The translations under genes were made by a program, and so were the position numbers. The notes beneath the pieces were generated by a model that made no database searches, was not told the origin of the DNA, and worked only from the letters and a program-made list of their open reading frames with translations. From Pelagadaptatus aseana (GTDB lineage Bacteria > Pseudomonadota > Gammaproteobacteria > Pseudomonadales > Cellvibrionaceae), in assembly GCA_040365065.1 (NCBI GenBank), contig BAABNI010000005.1, positions 198,904 to 262,903 on the forward strand: a stretch of 64,000 nucleotides of DNA, written 5' to 3'. Shown here piece by piece: positions 1 to 8,467 of this stretch (the first letter of the stretch is position 1; each line of letters opens with the position of its first letter).

Positions 1-516
1 AGACTGGGTATCAGTGGCACTGGGGCAGGCCCAGACAAAGCCGTACTTCTCAACATTGGCCACTTCCACTAGCCCATGGCTTTGCTTATCGAGATCGGGA
101 AAGCAGTGCTTCTCACCGGGTACCGTATTGAGCTGACCATCGGTGCCGTAAGACCAGGCATGGTAGGGGCAGGTCAGGCGCTTGCTGCAACCTTTGTCGT
201 CATTGATCAGACGCGCGCCGCGGTGACGGCAGCTGTTGTGAAAGACATGACTGTTACCCTGCTCGTCCCGGGTTACCAACAGCTGGCCGATGGGGGTGTC
301 GACTCGACGATAGCTGTTGGGCTCAGCCACTTCAGACACATGGGCCAGAGGCATGGGCAGTTTTTTCAGGAGGTAATCGCGCTCCAGTTCAAAGCGCTCA
401 GAGGAGGTATAGCGGTCTGCTCTGGAAGTGTGGATGGTATCGCCCAGCGAGGTGGTGCGATTGTCACGGTTCTCAATACATTCATTGATCAATTTGATTT
501 CGTTGCTGCGATCCAT
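1..516 (-). CDS. Rieske aromatic-ring-hydroxylating oxygenase alpha subunit, N-terminal part (cut by window start)
   Basis: The frame is open from an ATG at 516 down to base 1 (172 codons), so the C-terminal catalytic domain lies outside the window. The visible part holds a Rieske [2Fe-2S] centre: NSCRHRGARL (Cys-x-His) and, about 20 residues later, CPYHAWSY (Cys-x2-His). This spacing is typical of large subunits of ring-hydroxylating dioxygenases, which take electrons from a reductase or ferredoxin and pass them to a mononuclear iron site. The start has a good AGGAG upstream. It is divergent from a TetR gene with twin operators between them, so it is probably controlled by that regulator. 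The substrate cannot be told from this half. Confidence 0.85.
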   Translation of the reverse strand, partial: MDRSNEIKLINECIENRDNRTTSLGDTIHTSRADRYTSSERFELERDYLLKKLPMPLAHVSEVAEPNSYRRVDTPIGQLLVTRDEQGNSHVFHNSCRHRGARLINDDKGCSKRLTCPYHAWSYGTDGQLNTVPGEKHCFPDLDKQSHGLVEVANVEKYGFVWACPSATDTQS

Positions 517-548
517 GGTGAGCTCCTGTTTAACTTGCTTAAAATGCG

Positions 549-564
549 CCTACCGATCGGTAGG
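549..564. promoter_or_regulatory. TetR operator candidate 1
   Basis: A perfect 16-base palindrome, CCTACCGATCGGTAGG, lies between the divergent oxygenase and tetR genes. A near-identical copy sits 32 bases away. Palindromic pairs of this kind between a TetR gene and its divergent target are typical operators. Confidence 0.8.
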
Positions 565-580
565 TTGTGTTTACAAGTTA

Positions 581-596
581 CCTACCGATCGGTAAG
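581..596. promoter_or_regulatory. TetR operator candidate 2
   Basis: CCTACCGATCGGTAAG, one base different from copy 1 and offset by 32 bases, about three helical turns, so two dimers could bind the same DNA face. It directly abuts a possible -35 (TTGTCA, 598-603) for tetR, which fits autorepression. Confidence 0.8.
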
Positions 597-640
597 CTTG
601 TCAACCGTTAATTATTTCTTTAGTAAAATCGAGGACGCCG

Positions 641-1246
641 GTGAGCAAAACAACCCGTGACAAGCTACTGGAACAGGCCCATGTTCTGTTTGCCCGCAAG
701 GGCTTCTACGGCACCAGCATTAATGATGTGGCAGCGGAAGTGAGTGTCAGCAAACAGGGGTTGCTGCATCACTTCCCGAGCAAGGAAAAGCTGTACGCCG
801 AAGTGCTCAAAGGGGCAGCGGATCAGTTGATGGTTATGGTGGAGCAGGCCAGGCAGATTTCTGATAATCCTCAGCTGCAGTTACAGTCGATAATGCAGCA
901 GATGAGCCGCGAGGAAGAGGAATCTATCCGGGTTATCTTACTGCTGTGCCGGGAGCTACTGGACAACCGCGATCGGGCTGAAACCGCTCAACAGTGGTTT
1001 TTAAAGCCGTTTTTGACCGAGCTGGAAACCATGGTGATCAATGGGCAGCAGCAGGGTCTGTTTGATGACGGGGTACACCCATTGTCTTATATCTATCAGT
1101 TGCTGGGCGCTATTCAATACTATTTGATGTCGTTGCCGACACTGCAGCAACTGTATACAGCCAAACAACATAAAGAACATCAGCAGCAGCACATTCGACT
1201 ACTGGAGCTGACCATGCAGCGAGTGTTGGTTGATCCAGTCAGTTAG
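641..1246 (+). CDS. TetR/AcrR family transcriptional regulator
   Basis: 201 residues from a GTG start with GAGGA 8 bases upstream. The first 50 residues are a TetR helix-turn-helix: LLEQAHVLFARKGFYGTSI, then VAAEVSVSKQGLLHHFPSKE with the usual recognition helix and the F-x-SKE-x-L ending. The remaining helices form the ligand and dimer domain, which is not diagnostic of a ligand. It is divergent from a Rieske oxygenase, with two 16-base palindromes in the 124-base gap. The simplest reading is a repressor of the oxygenase and of itself, relieved by an aromatic or related substrate; the ligand is inference. Confidence 0.9.
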   Translation: MSKTTRDKLLEQAHVLFARKGFYGTSINDVAAEVSVSKQGLLHHFPSKEKLYAEVLKGAADQLMVMVEQARQISDNPQLQLQSIMQQMSREEEESIRVILLLCRELLDNRDRAETAQQWFLKPFLTELETMVINGQQQGLFDDGVHPLSYIYQLLGAIQYYLMSLPTLQQLYTAKQHKEHQQQHIRLLELTMQRVLVDPVS

Positions 1247-1356
1247 CAATCAACGTAATCATTTGCAATCAGCGTATCAGGGTGGACTTTGGTCTGATTG
1301 AATCTGCACCTGAATAACAGGTATATTAGATTTTTCTAATTTTAAGGGGGTTGTTT

Positions 1357-1884
1357 ATGTCTCGGTTTAAATTGAGTTTACTGACGCTGCTGACGTCGTT
1401 GCTGTTCATTGCCAATACCATGGCCGTAGATTTTACTCAGAACGATGTGGGCGCTCTGGGGGTTCAGAACCTCAAGGTGGTCAATGGCTCTACTCTGGCC
1501 AGTGGTCAACCCACAGCAGAGCAGCTGGAGGCCCTTGCCAAGGCCGGGGTTAAGCATGTGGTGAATCTGCGCCCGCGATCGGAAATGGATTGGGATGAGG
1601 CCGCGCTGGTGGAGAAGCTGGGGATGGCGTATCACTCGATTCCTGTCGCAGGCAAGCCCGGTATTACCTCGGATAACGCCAGGATTCTGGATGATGTGCT
1701 GGCGGAATTGTCAGGTCAGCCGGTTCTGGTGCATTGCTCCAGTGGTAACCGGGTAGGCAGTCTGATTGCGGTTGGTGCCCATGAGATTCATGACGCCAGC
1801 GTGGATGAGGCTCTGGCCAAGGGCAGTGATTGGGGATTGACCCGCTTGACGTCCTTTGTAAGAGGCAAGTTGGAAGGTCAGTAG
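1357..1884 (+). CDS. Exported DUF442 / beta-lactamase-hydrolase-like phosphatase family protein
   Basis: About 175 residues, beginning with a signal peptide (hydrophobic LSLLTLLTSLLFIA, cleavage near NTMA-VD). The mature part matches the DUF442 fold: GQPTAEQLEALAKAGVKHVVNLR near residue 50 and the P-loop HCSSGNRVG near residue 128, a C-x4-R version of the tyrosine-phosphatase signature. ATG 1357 is chosen over TTG 1351 because AAGGGGG ends at 1350, leaving a normal 6-base spacing. A second, cytosolic paralogue lies at 12031-12489. The export signal places this one in the periplasm; its substrate is unknown. Confidence 0.85.
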   Translation: MSRFKLSLLTLLTSLLFIANTMAVDFTQNDVGALGVQNLKVVNGSTLASGQPTAEQLEALAKAGVKHVVNLRPRSEMDWDEAALVEKLGMAYHSIPVAGKPGITSDNARILDDVLAELSGQPVLVHCSSGNRVGSLIAVGAHEIHDASVDEALAKGSDWGLTRLTSFVRGKLEGQ

Positions 1885-1889
1885 TACCC

Positions 1890-1994
1890 GTCATTGCCGG
1901 CGCAGCGAAGCAATCTCCCTGTGGCAGGTGATCAGGGAGATTGCCGCGTGCCTTCGTAGGCCCTACTTTTGGCGCTGCGCTCCTCGCAATGACG
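1890..1994. repeat. Dispersed palindromic repeat, GTCATTGC-ended type
   Basis: The outer arms CGTCATTGC (1890-1898) and GCAATGACG (1986-1994) are inverted. Inside is a second inverted pair (caatctccct / agggagattg). It fills the gap between two convergent genes and could fold as a bidirectional terminator. The same ends recur at 4947-4990 and 22369-22461. Confidence 0.75.
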
Positions 1995-2012
1995 TGGTAT
2001 GAGCAGTTTTGA

Positions 2013-4811
2013 TTAAAGTGCCGCTATCTTTACCAGTTGCTCTTCCAGTTTACCCAGTGCCGACTGCATATCCGCCAGCTTGTCGCGCTCTTTCTGCACC
2101 ACCGCTTCCGGTGCCTTGTCGACAAACTTCGGATTATTCAGCTTGCCTTCAACCCGCTGGGCGTCCTTTTTGATCTTGTCGATCTCTTTGTTGAGGCGCG
2201 CACTCTCCGCGTCCTTGTCGATCAGGCCGGCCATGGGCACCAGAATTTCCATCTCGCCGACCAGGCCGGTGGCGGACATGGGCGCTTCGTCGCCGGCGTT
2301 AAGCCAGGTGATGGATTCCAGACTGGCCAATTTTTGCAGGAATTGAGTGTTGGCGTTCAGACAACGCTGGTCGTTATCCGAGCCGTTGGCAAAGTACAGT
2401 GGAATGCTTTTGGCCGGTGAGATATTCATTTCACCGCGAATATTACGCACCCCTTCAATCACACCTTTAAGCCATTCCACATCGGCCATGGCCTGCTCGT
2501 CGATCAGGCTGTCGTCGCAGATGGGCATGGCGGCCAGCATAATGGTATCGCCCTCTGTTCCTGCCAGATCTTTAACACGCTGCCAGATTTCCTCGGTGAT
2601 AAAGGGCATCAGCGGGTGCGCCAGACGCAGGGTGGTTTCCAGTACCCGCACCATGGTGCGGCGGGTGCCTTTCTTCTGGGCGGCTGAGAAATCGTCGCTG
2701 TTGAGTACCGGCTTGGAAAGTTCCAGATACCAAGAGCAGTACTCATTCCAGATAAAGTCGTACAGTGCTTGAGAGGCCAGATCGAAGCGGTAGGATTCAA
2801 TGCCTTCGGCAACGGCTTTCTCGGCCAGTTGCAGCTTGGAAATAATCCAGCGATCGGCGACAGACAGTTCGTAATCGCTGCTACCAGTTTGGCCACAGTC
2901 CTGGGCTTCAATGCGATTACCTTGCTCGTCCTGCACTTCACAGTTCATCAGCACATAGCGCGAAGCGTTCCAGATCTTGTTGCAGAAGTTGCGGAAACCT
3001 TCGATACGACCCACGTCAAAGTTGATGTCGCGGCCGGTGGAGGCCAGCGAGTAGTAGGTGTAACGCAGGGCATCGGTACCGTAGGGGGTGAAGCCGTCCG
3101 GAAAGTCCTTGCGGGTTTGCTTCTCGATCTTCTCGCGCATGCGCGGTTGCATCAGACCGGCGGTGCGTTTCTGCACCAGCGATTCCAGATCAATGCCGTC
3201 AATCAAGTCAATCGGATCGATCACATTGCCCTTGGATTTGGACATCTTCTGGCCGTGGTTATCGCGCACCAAGCCGTGCACGTACACGGTGCTGAAGGGC
3301 ACTTCTTTCTTGAAGTGCAGGGTCAGCATGATCATCCGGGCAACCCAGAAAAAGATGATGTCGAAGCCGGTCACCAGCACATTGGTGGGGTGGAAGGTCT
3401 TCAGCATCTCGGTCTGCTCGGGCCAGCCCAGAGTGCCAAAAGTCCACAGACCGGAGGAGAACCAGGTGTCCAGAACGTCATCGTCCTGCTTCAGGGCAAC
3501 AGACTCGGGAATGTTGTGTTTCTTGCGCACGTCTTCTTCGCTGCGACCCACGTAGGGGGTGCCTTCCTCGTCGTACCAGGCCGGGATGCGATGACCCCAC
3601 CACAGCTGACGGGAGATGCACCAGTCCTGAATGTCGCGCATCCAGGAGAAGTACATGTTTTCGTACTGCTTGGGGACAAACTCGATGTCGCCGTCTTCCA
3701 CCGCTTTGATGGCTTCGTCCGCCAGCGGCTGGGTTTTCACATACCACTGGTTGGTGAGGTACGGCTCGATCACCACACCGGTGCGGTCGCCGCGGGGCAC
3801 TTTGAGTTTGTGCGGATCAATTTTTACCAGCAGGCCCAGCGCGTCCAGATCTTCCACCACCATTTTGCGGGCGTCGAAGCGATCGAGACCGCGGTATTTG
3901 ACCGGTGCCTCGTTATTGATGGCGGCATCGTCGTTAAAGATATTGTATAGGGGCAAGCCATGGCGCTGACCCATTTCATAATCGTTGAAGTCGTGAGCCG
4001 GGGTGATCTTGACGCAGCCGGTACCAAACTCCATATCAACATAATCGTCGGCAATGATCGGAATTTCACGGCCGACCAATGGCAGGGTGATGGTCTTGCC
4101 GATCATGTCTTTGTAGCGTTCGTCTTCCGGGTGTACCGCGACGGCGGAGTCTCCCAGCATGGTTTCCGGGCGGGTGGTGGCGACCACCAGTTCGCCGCTA
4201 CCATCGGTCAAGGGGTAGCGGAAATGCCACATATGACCGTCTTCTTCCTCGGACAGAACCTCCAGATCGGATACGGCGGTGTGCAGCTTGGGATCCCAGT
4301 TCACCAGACGTTGACCACGGTAAATCAGGCCATCTTCATACAGACGGATAAAGACTTCCTGTACCGCTTTGTAGAAACCGTCATCCATGGTGAAACGCTC
4401 GCGGCTCCAGTCGGGGCTGGCACCCAGACGGCGAAGCTGCTGGGTGATGGTGCCGCCAGACTCTTCCTTCCACTCCCAGACTTTCTCAATAAACTTGTCG
4501 CGACCCAGGTCGTGACGGGAAATGCCCTGGGCATCCAGTTGACGCTCTACCACCATCTGAGTGGCGATGCCGGCGTGATCGGTGCCCACCTGCCACAGGG
4601 TGTTGTCACCCAGCATGCGGTGGTAGCGGATCAGGGCATCCATAATGGATTCCTGAAAGCCGTGGCCCATGTGCAGACTACCGGTGACGTTGGGCGGCGG
4701 GATCATGATGCAATAGGGATTGCCTTCGCCGGAGGGCTTGAAGTAGCCGTTGTTTTCCCAAGTCTGGTACCAGTTTGTTTCAATGGACTGGGGTTGGTAG
4801 GTCTTTTCCAT
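2013..4811 (-). CDS. valS: Valyl-tRNA synthetase
   Basis: 932 residues, normal for bacterial ValRS (class Ia). It charges tRNA-Val with valine and edits misactivated threonine. The HIGH motif appears as GSLHMGH (residues 44-50) and the KMSKS loop as GQKMSKSKGN near residue 520. The CP1 editing insertion lies between them. The C-terminal 70 residues form the Val-specific coiled-coil arm (NKEIDKIKKDAQRVEGKL and following). The start is the ATG at 4811, giving the usual N terminus MEKTYQP. A 190-base gap with a palindromic repeat separates it from the upstream lipoprotein gene. Confidence 0.98.
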   Translation of the reverse strand: MEKTYQPQSIETNWYQTWENNGYFKPSGEGNPYCIMIPPPNVTGSLHMGHGFQESIMDALIRYHRMLGDNTLWQVGTDHAGIATQMVVERQLDAQGISRHDLGRDKFIEKVWEWKEESGGTITQQLRRLGASPDWSRERFTMDDGFYKAVQEVFIRLYEDGLIYRGQRLVNWDPKLHTAVSDLEVLSEEEDGHMWHFRYPLTDGSGELVVATTRPETMLGDSAVAVHPEDERYKDMIGKTITLPLVGREIPIIADDYVDMEFGTGCVKITPAHDFNDYEMGQRHGLPLYNIFNDDAAINNEAPVKYRGLDRFDARKMVVEDLDALGLLVKIDPHKLKVPRGDRTGVVIEPYLTNQWYVKTQPLADEAIKAVEDGDIEFVPKQYENMYFSWMRDIQDWCISRQLWWGHRIPAWYDEEGTPYVGRSEEDVRKKHNIPESVALKQDDDVLDTWFSSGLWTFGTLGWPEQTEMLKTFHPTNVLVTGFDIIFFWVARMIMLTLHFKKEVPFSTVYVHGLVRDNHGQKMSKSKGNVIDPIDLIDGIDLESLVQKRTAGLMQPRMREKIEKQTRKDFPDGFTPYGTDALRYTYYSLASTGRDINFDVGRIEGFRNFCNKIWNASRYVLMNCEVQDEQGNRIEAQDCGQTGSSDYELSVADRWIISKLQLAEKAVAEGIESYRFDLASQALYDFIWNEYCSWYLELSKPVLNSDDFSAAQKKGTRRTMVRVLETTLRLAHPLMPFITEEIWQRVKDLAGTEGDTIMLAAMPICDDSLIDEQAMADVEWLKGVIEGVRNIRGEMNISPAKSIPLYFANGSDNDQRCLNANTQFLQKLASLESITWLNAGDEAPMSATGLVGEMEILVPMAGLIDKDAESARLNKEIDKIKKDAQRVEGKLNNPKFVDKAPEAVVQKERDKLADMQSALGKLEEQLVKIAAL

Positions 4812-4946
4812 AGTCTGTCTAAATCGCCGCCTGTAGGGTGGAGTGTCTAAATATCGCGGAACGGGCAGTTTACTGCGCCGAAAATGGGGGCGGATTATAA
4901 CGTGATCAGGGGGTGTTGATGAAGGGGGAAGAGGTAGTTATTACTT

Positions 4947-4990
4947 GTCATTGCGGCAGGCTTTGCAGGAGCAAAAAGGGCCGCAATGAC
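4947..4990. repeat. Short palindromic repeat, GTCATTGC-ended type
   Basis: The inverted arms GTCATTGCGGC and GCCGCAATGAC surround a core containing TTTGCAGGAGCAAAAA (4962-4977). That 16-base core recurs, inverted, at 27973-27988. It lies downstream of the lipoprotein gene and upstream of valS and may act as a terminator stem. Confidence 0.7.
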
Positions 4991-5001
4991 GTAGGTCGAA
5001 T

Positions 5002-5661
5002 TTACTGGGTGGGCTCTGACAGTTCAATCAGACCTTGTCGGATTTCAAAGCCCCAGCGGCGAAATGCCTGCTGCATGGCGGCGCGGTTATTGATTCTGTT
5101 GTTGAGCATGCGGCCACTGTCGGCATGGGTTTCAACAAAGCGGGCCACAACGTCATTGGTCTGTGCATCTTTGGCGGTAAACATCACCGTCATGGAGCCG
5201 GCGCCATCGGTGTAATAACGGGATCTGGCCGGGCGGGTTTTCAAATCGTCCTTGGGAGCTGTTGGAAACAGGCTGAGCAATTCGGTATCGATGATCAGGG
5301 TTTGCTCTGTTTGCCCGGCAATATTGGTAAACCGGCCCTTCTTGGTGATTTCATCGGTGACGCCTTCGGCGTACATGCGCTGCATGCTCTTCACATCTTC
5401 GCTGTCCAGTACCCATTCCTGTTTTTTCATGCGGGTATCCGCAGGGGGGATGATCTTGACGTTATCGGTGTTGAGCGGGGTAAACACGATGTTGGTGTAT
5501 TGGCTGAAGTCGGTACCCGGCAGGGTGTAGACCACATTGGATTGTGGCTGTTGCGGGATACTGGCGGTTTCTTCGGTTTTGACGCCGGTGTTGCTGCAGG
5601 CAGCCAGAGTGAAAAGCGACATCGCGACAAACATCAGGCGCAGTGAATGGTTCAAATGCAT
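5002..5661 (-). CDS. Outer-membrane-type lipoprotein, possibly DUF3313-like
   Basis: 219 residues with a clear lipoprotein signal: hydrophobic LRLMFVAMSLFTLAAC, lipobox LAAC with the acylated cysteine at residue 22, followed by serine, which favours outer-membrane sorting. The mature part alternates strands and helices (IVFTPLNTDNVKI, TLIIDTELLSLFP, MTVMFTAKDAQTNDVVARF), resembling the DUF3313 lipoprotein family. I am sure of the lipoprotein, less sure of the family. AGGGGATTTAATC precedes the ATG. No functional partner is visible; the flanking genes are valS and a binding-protein-like gene on the same strand. Confidence 0.75.
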   Translation of the reverse strand: MHLNHSLRLMFVAMSLFTLAACSNTGVKTEETASIPQQPQSNVVYTLPGTDFSQYTNIVFTPLNTDNVKIIPPADTRMKKQEWVLDSEDVKSMQRMYAEGVTDEITKKGRFTNIAGQTEQTLIIDTELLSLFPTAPKDDLKTRPARSRYYTDGAGSMTVMFTAKDAQTNDVVARFVETHADSGRMLNNRINNRAAMQQAFRRWGFEIRQGLIELSEPTQ

Positions 5662-5729
5662 GATTAAATCCCCTATGGCGGTTATTCAATTGGTATTTAT
5701 ACGCAGTGACAAGAAATTCGGGTTATTGA

Positions 5730-5747
5730 TTGGACCGGTTGGTCCAA
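5730..5747. promoter_or_regulatory. Inverted repeat upstream of the lipoprotein gene
   Basis: TTGGACC-GGTT-GGTCCAA has perfect 7-base arms and lies about 70 bases upstream of the lipoprotein start. No T-run follows on either strand, so an operator is somewhat likelier than a terminator. No regulator is identified. Confidence 0.4.
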
Positions 5748-5796
5748 AGCGAGTTCAGGGTGTTTGGGTTAACTAGTGTAAATGACTCTGTTCATT

Positions 5797-7170
5797 TCAG
5801 CGGGACTTATCCTGCGGCTGTCCTTTGATTTTTTCCAGTTCGGCCGCCAGCGGCACCGCCAGATGTTGGTAGCGCTTGTGCAGGAACGGATAAGCTGTGA
5901 CATCGTCGAGTAGGCCGACATTAAACAGAGGGGTATCCAGCAGAATCTTGTCAATGGTGATTTGGGTTTCCCGATTAAAACCCACGTAAAAATCCACCCG
6001 CCCGGCCGACAGCATTTTCAAACCATGCTCGGCGCTCGTGACCGGAACAATTTGTACTGGAGTCTCGACCAGTTTGTCTTCAATCATCTGGGTGCCGCGC
6101 ACAAACGCGACCCGATCCTCCCCAGTGAGATCATCGTAGCCTTGCAGTTGGCGATTATTATGATTTGCAAATGCATCGATACTGCCGGTGAGGACGATGC
6201 TGTTTACTCTGGTTGCCTGGCCCTCGGTGATCTTGGAAAAGTGCTGGGTGCGGGCGCATTCGCTGTCTACCCGGCCGGCTTTTAATTCCTCCACGGCCCG
6301 GGCTCTGAGGATGTAGTGGTACTCCAGGTTGTAGCCCAGGTTATTGAACGCCGCTCGGTACAGGCTTTCCAGTTGGGTGTAGGTACTGCCCTGTAAAGGC
6401 ATGCTGCAAACCATCTTGATGCTGTGTGGGTGGGCTTTTTCTGGCGGCGTCAATTGATAGGACTGTGTCTCCGACTTTCGGGTGATCATGGGGATGCGTC
6501 GATTCAGGATTTCAATCACATCCCGGTTTGCCTCGGTCAAATAGGAAAACAGGGGCAGGGTCAGAAACAGATGCTCGACTTCAATGTGCTTTTCACCCAT
6601 CAGTGCTTGATGCTGGTAGATACCCTCCTCCCAGAGGATAGCCATATCGGCCTGATCACTGTCGAGCAATTCCATGATCTCGATTTCTGTTTCAGCTGGG
6701 ATCAGGGATTCTGGTTTCTGCTGCTGGACGATTTGCATTACAAACTGATGGCTGGCGAGCAGGGCGACTCTCGATTTACTGAGATTGAGTTTCGCGGCAT
6801 TGCGCTTGCGGATGATGTGGTACTTGCCGTTGTAGATCGGGCTCTGGGTGCCGATAAGGCCAGTGACCCCGGTGACTTGTTCGAGGTTCGCAGCTCTGGC
6901 GCAGCTGCCATCGAAGTGGCCCGAGGTGATCAGTTGCAGTTCTTTGTCGGTGGCTATCTGGGTCAGGGTGACATGGATGCCCAACGGGGACAGGGCTTGT
7001 TGCAGTGTCCCCAGAAATTGCTTACCCAGTGGTGATTCTGGTGAAACTGAACAGCTAAAGGCAATGCTCCTAACCGGTCTTTCACTGGCATGGCTGATCG
7101 CGGATACCGTTAGAAACAGCATCAACCAGACGACCGTCACATGGACGCGTGATTGCCAGGAGACGAGCAT
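5797..7170 (-). CDS. Periplasmic protein with two tandem solute-binding-type domains
   Basis: About 457 residues from ATG 7170 (a TTG at 7206 is possible). A signal peptide (TVVWLMLFLTVSAISHA) is followed by two copies of a type-3 solute-binding-like module. The copies can be matched by eye: module 1 has IAFSCSVSPES ... SGHFDGSCARAANL, and module 2 has IKMVCSMPLQG ... AGRVDSECARTQHF, both continuing to a similar 'gtqspiyng' / 'tgsidafan' stretch. No transmembrane segment, kinase or GGDEF domain follows, and no permease gene is nearby, so a transport role is doubtful. Sensing or sequestration is possible. It is divergent from purC. Confidence 0.8.
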   Translation of the reverse strand: MLVSWQSRVHVTVVWLMLFLTVSAISHASERPVRSIAFSCSVSPESPLGKQFLGTLQQALSPLGIHVTLTQIATDKELQLITSGHFDGSCARAANLEQVTGVTGLIGTQSPIYNGKYHIIRKRNAAKLNLSKSRVALLASHQFVMQIVQQQKPESLIPAETEIEIMELLDSDQADMAILWEEGIYQHQALMGEKHIEVEHLFLTLPLFSYLTEANRDVIEILNRRIPMITRKSETQSYQLTPPEKAHPHSIKMVCSMPLQGSTYTQLESLYRAAFNNLGYNLEYHYILRARAVEELKAGRVDSECARTQHFSKITEGQATRVNSIVLTGSIDAFANHNNRQLQGYDDLTGEDRVAFVRGTQMIEDKLVETPVQIVPVTSAEHGLKMLSAGRVDFYVGFNRETQITIDKILLDTPLFNVGLLDDVTAYPFLHKRYQHLAVPLAAELEKIKGQPQDKSR

Positions 7171-7222
7171 AAGGTGGGCCACATTTGTTTTTATAGAGTG
7201 GCTCAAATATAGCCCAATTTAT

Positions 7223-7250
7223 GCGACACAGAGCGCTAATCTGGTAGAAT
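7223..7250 (+). promoter_or_regulatory. Probable purC promoter
   Basis: An extended -10 (TG-G-TAGAAT, hexamer 7245-7250) follows a weak -35 (GCGACA, 7223-7228) at 16 bases. It lies 78 bases upstream of the purC start, in the divergent intergenic region. Confidence 0.5.
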
Positions 7251-7327
7251 CTCCGCTTTTCAATGGCACCTTGTGGGCCCCTCAGGAATCACCACGCAGA
7301 TTGTCGCTTTCTCTACAGGATTTCTCT

Positions 7328-8455
7328 ATGAGCACTAATGCCACTTCGGCCTCCCTGAAAGACTCGGTTCTGGCTGTTAATGATGACCTGCCCATACGCA
7401 CCGATAAACCGGTGCACAGTGGCAAGGTACGCTCGGTTTACTGGCTGACCGAAGCCGATAGCCGACGTCTGATTGCAGAGAAGGGCTACGATGTCGCCGC
7501 CGATGCGCCTCTGGCGATTATGGTGATCAGTGATCGAATCTCAGCGTTCGACTGCATCTGGACTGGCGAAGGGGGCGTGCAGGGAGTACCGGGTAAAGGC
7601 GCCGCTCTCAATGCCATTTCCAATCACTGGTTCAAGCTGTTCCGCGAGCAGGGCCTGGCCGACAGCCATATTCTCGATATTCCTCATCCGTTTGTCTGGA
7701 TCGTACAGAAAGCCAAGCCGGTTATGATTGAGGCCATCTGTCGTCAGTACATCACCGGCTCCATGTGGCGTGCCTATGCCAAGGGCGAGCGTGAGTTTTG
7801 TGGTATCCAGATTGCCGAGGGACTGGAAAAAGATCAGAAGTTACCCGAACTGCTGATTACTCCGTCCACCAAGGGCATTTTAACAGGCATCCCCGGTGTG
7901 CCCGAGGTGGATGATGTCAATATCACCCGCCAGAATATCGAAGATCACTTCGCCGCTTTCAACTTTCGCTCGGCGGACGATATTGCCACCTACGAAACCC
8001 TGTTGCAGGAAGGTTTCGCTGTGATCAGCGGTGAACTGGAAAAGCTGGATCAGATCTTCGTCGACACCAAGTTCGAATTTGGTTTTGTGACCGACAAGGC
8101 GGGCAATGAAAAACTGATATACATGGATGAGGTGGGTACGCCGGATTCCTCCCGAATCTGGGATGGTGCCAGTTACCGCGACGGCCAAATTGTGGAAAAC
8201 TCGAAAGAGGGTTTCCGTCAATTTCTTCTCAACCACTTTGACGATCCGGATATCCTGCTCAACAAAGACCGGATGGATGAGCGTTCGGCGCTGGCCCGGG
8301 ACAATGAATTGCCCATGGGCGCGCTGATGGCCGTGTCCAATACCTACACCGGGATTGCCGAGAAAATTACCGGGCAGAAGATCGTTCTGTCGGATAACCC
8401 CAAAGCGGAAATCGTTGCTATTCTCAGAGACGAATACGATCTGATTGAATCATAG
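7328..8455 (+). CDS. purC: Phosphoribosylaminoimidazole-succinocarboxamide synthase (long form)
   Basis: 375 residues. PurC joins aspartate to CAIR using ATP in purine synthesis. The N-terminal SGKVRSVYWL and ISDRISAFDCIW stretches are the family's ATP and substrate motifs, and the middle has CRQYITGSMWRAY. The length matches the roughly 370-residue form seen in Vibrio and related groups rather than the roughly 240-residue E. coli form. The frame is open 480 bases further upstream, but that part is antisense to the neighbouring gene's signal region. ATG 7328 has AGGA 7-8 bases upstream and gives the conserved N terminus. Confidence 0.95.
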   Translation: MSTNATSASLKDSVLAVNDDLPIRTDKPVHSGKVRSVYWLTEADSRRLIAEKGYDVAADAPLAIMVISDRISAFDCIWTGEGGVQGVPGKGAALNAISNHWFKLFREQGLADSHILDIPHPFVWIVQKAKPVMIEAICRQYITGSMWRAYAKGEREFCGIQIAEGLEKDQKLPELLITPSTKGILTGIPGVPEVDDVNITRQNIEDHFAAFNFRSADDIATYETLLQEGFAVISGELEKLDQIFVDTKFEFGFVTDKAGNEKLIYMDEVGTPDSSRIWDGASYRDGQIVENSKEGFRQFLLNHFDDPDILLNKDRMDERSALARDNELPMGALMAVSNTYTGIAEKITGQKIVLSDNPKAEIVAILRDEYDLIES

Positions 8456-8467
8456 GGGCAATCACCA

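Noticed and set aside
2769..4850. Long open frames on the plus strand (2769-3950, 3960-4850)
   Set aside because: They are antisense to valS, whose motifs are unmistakable, and their translations show no known domain.
6848..7327. Upstream extension of the purC frame
   Set aside because: It runs antisense through the binding-protein signal region; ATG 7328 has a ribosome-binding site and gives the family start.
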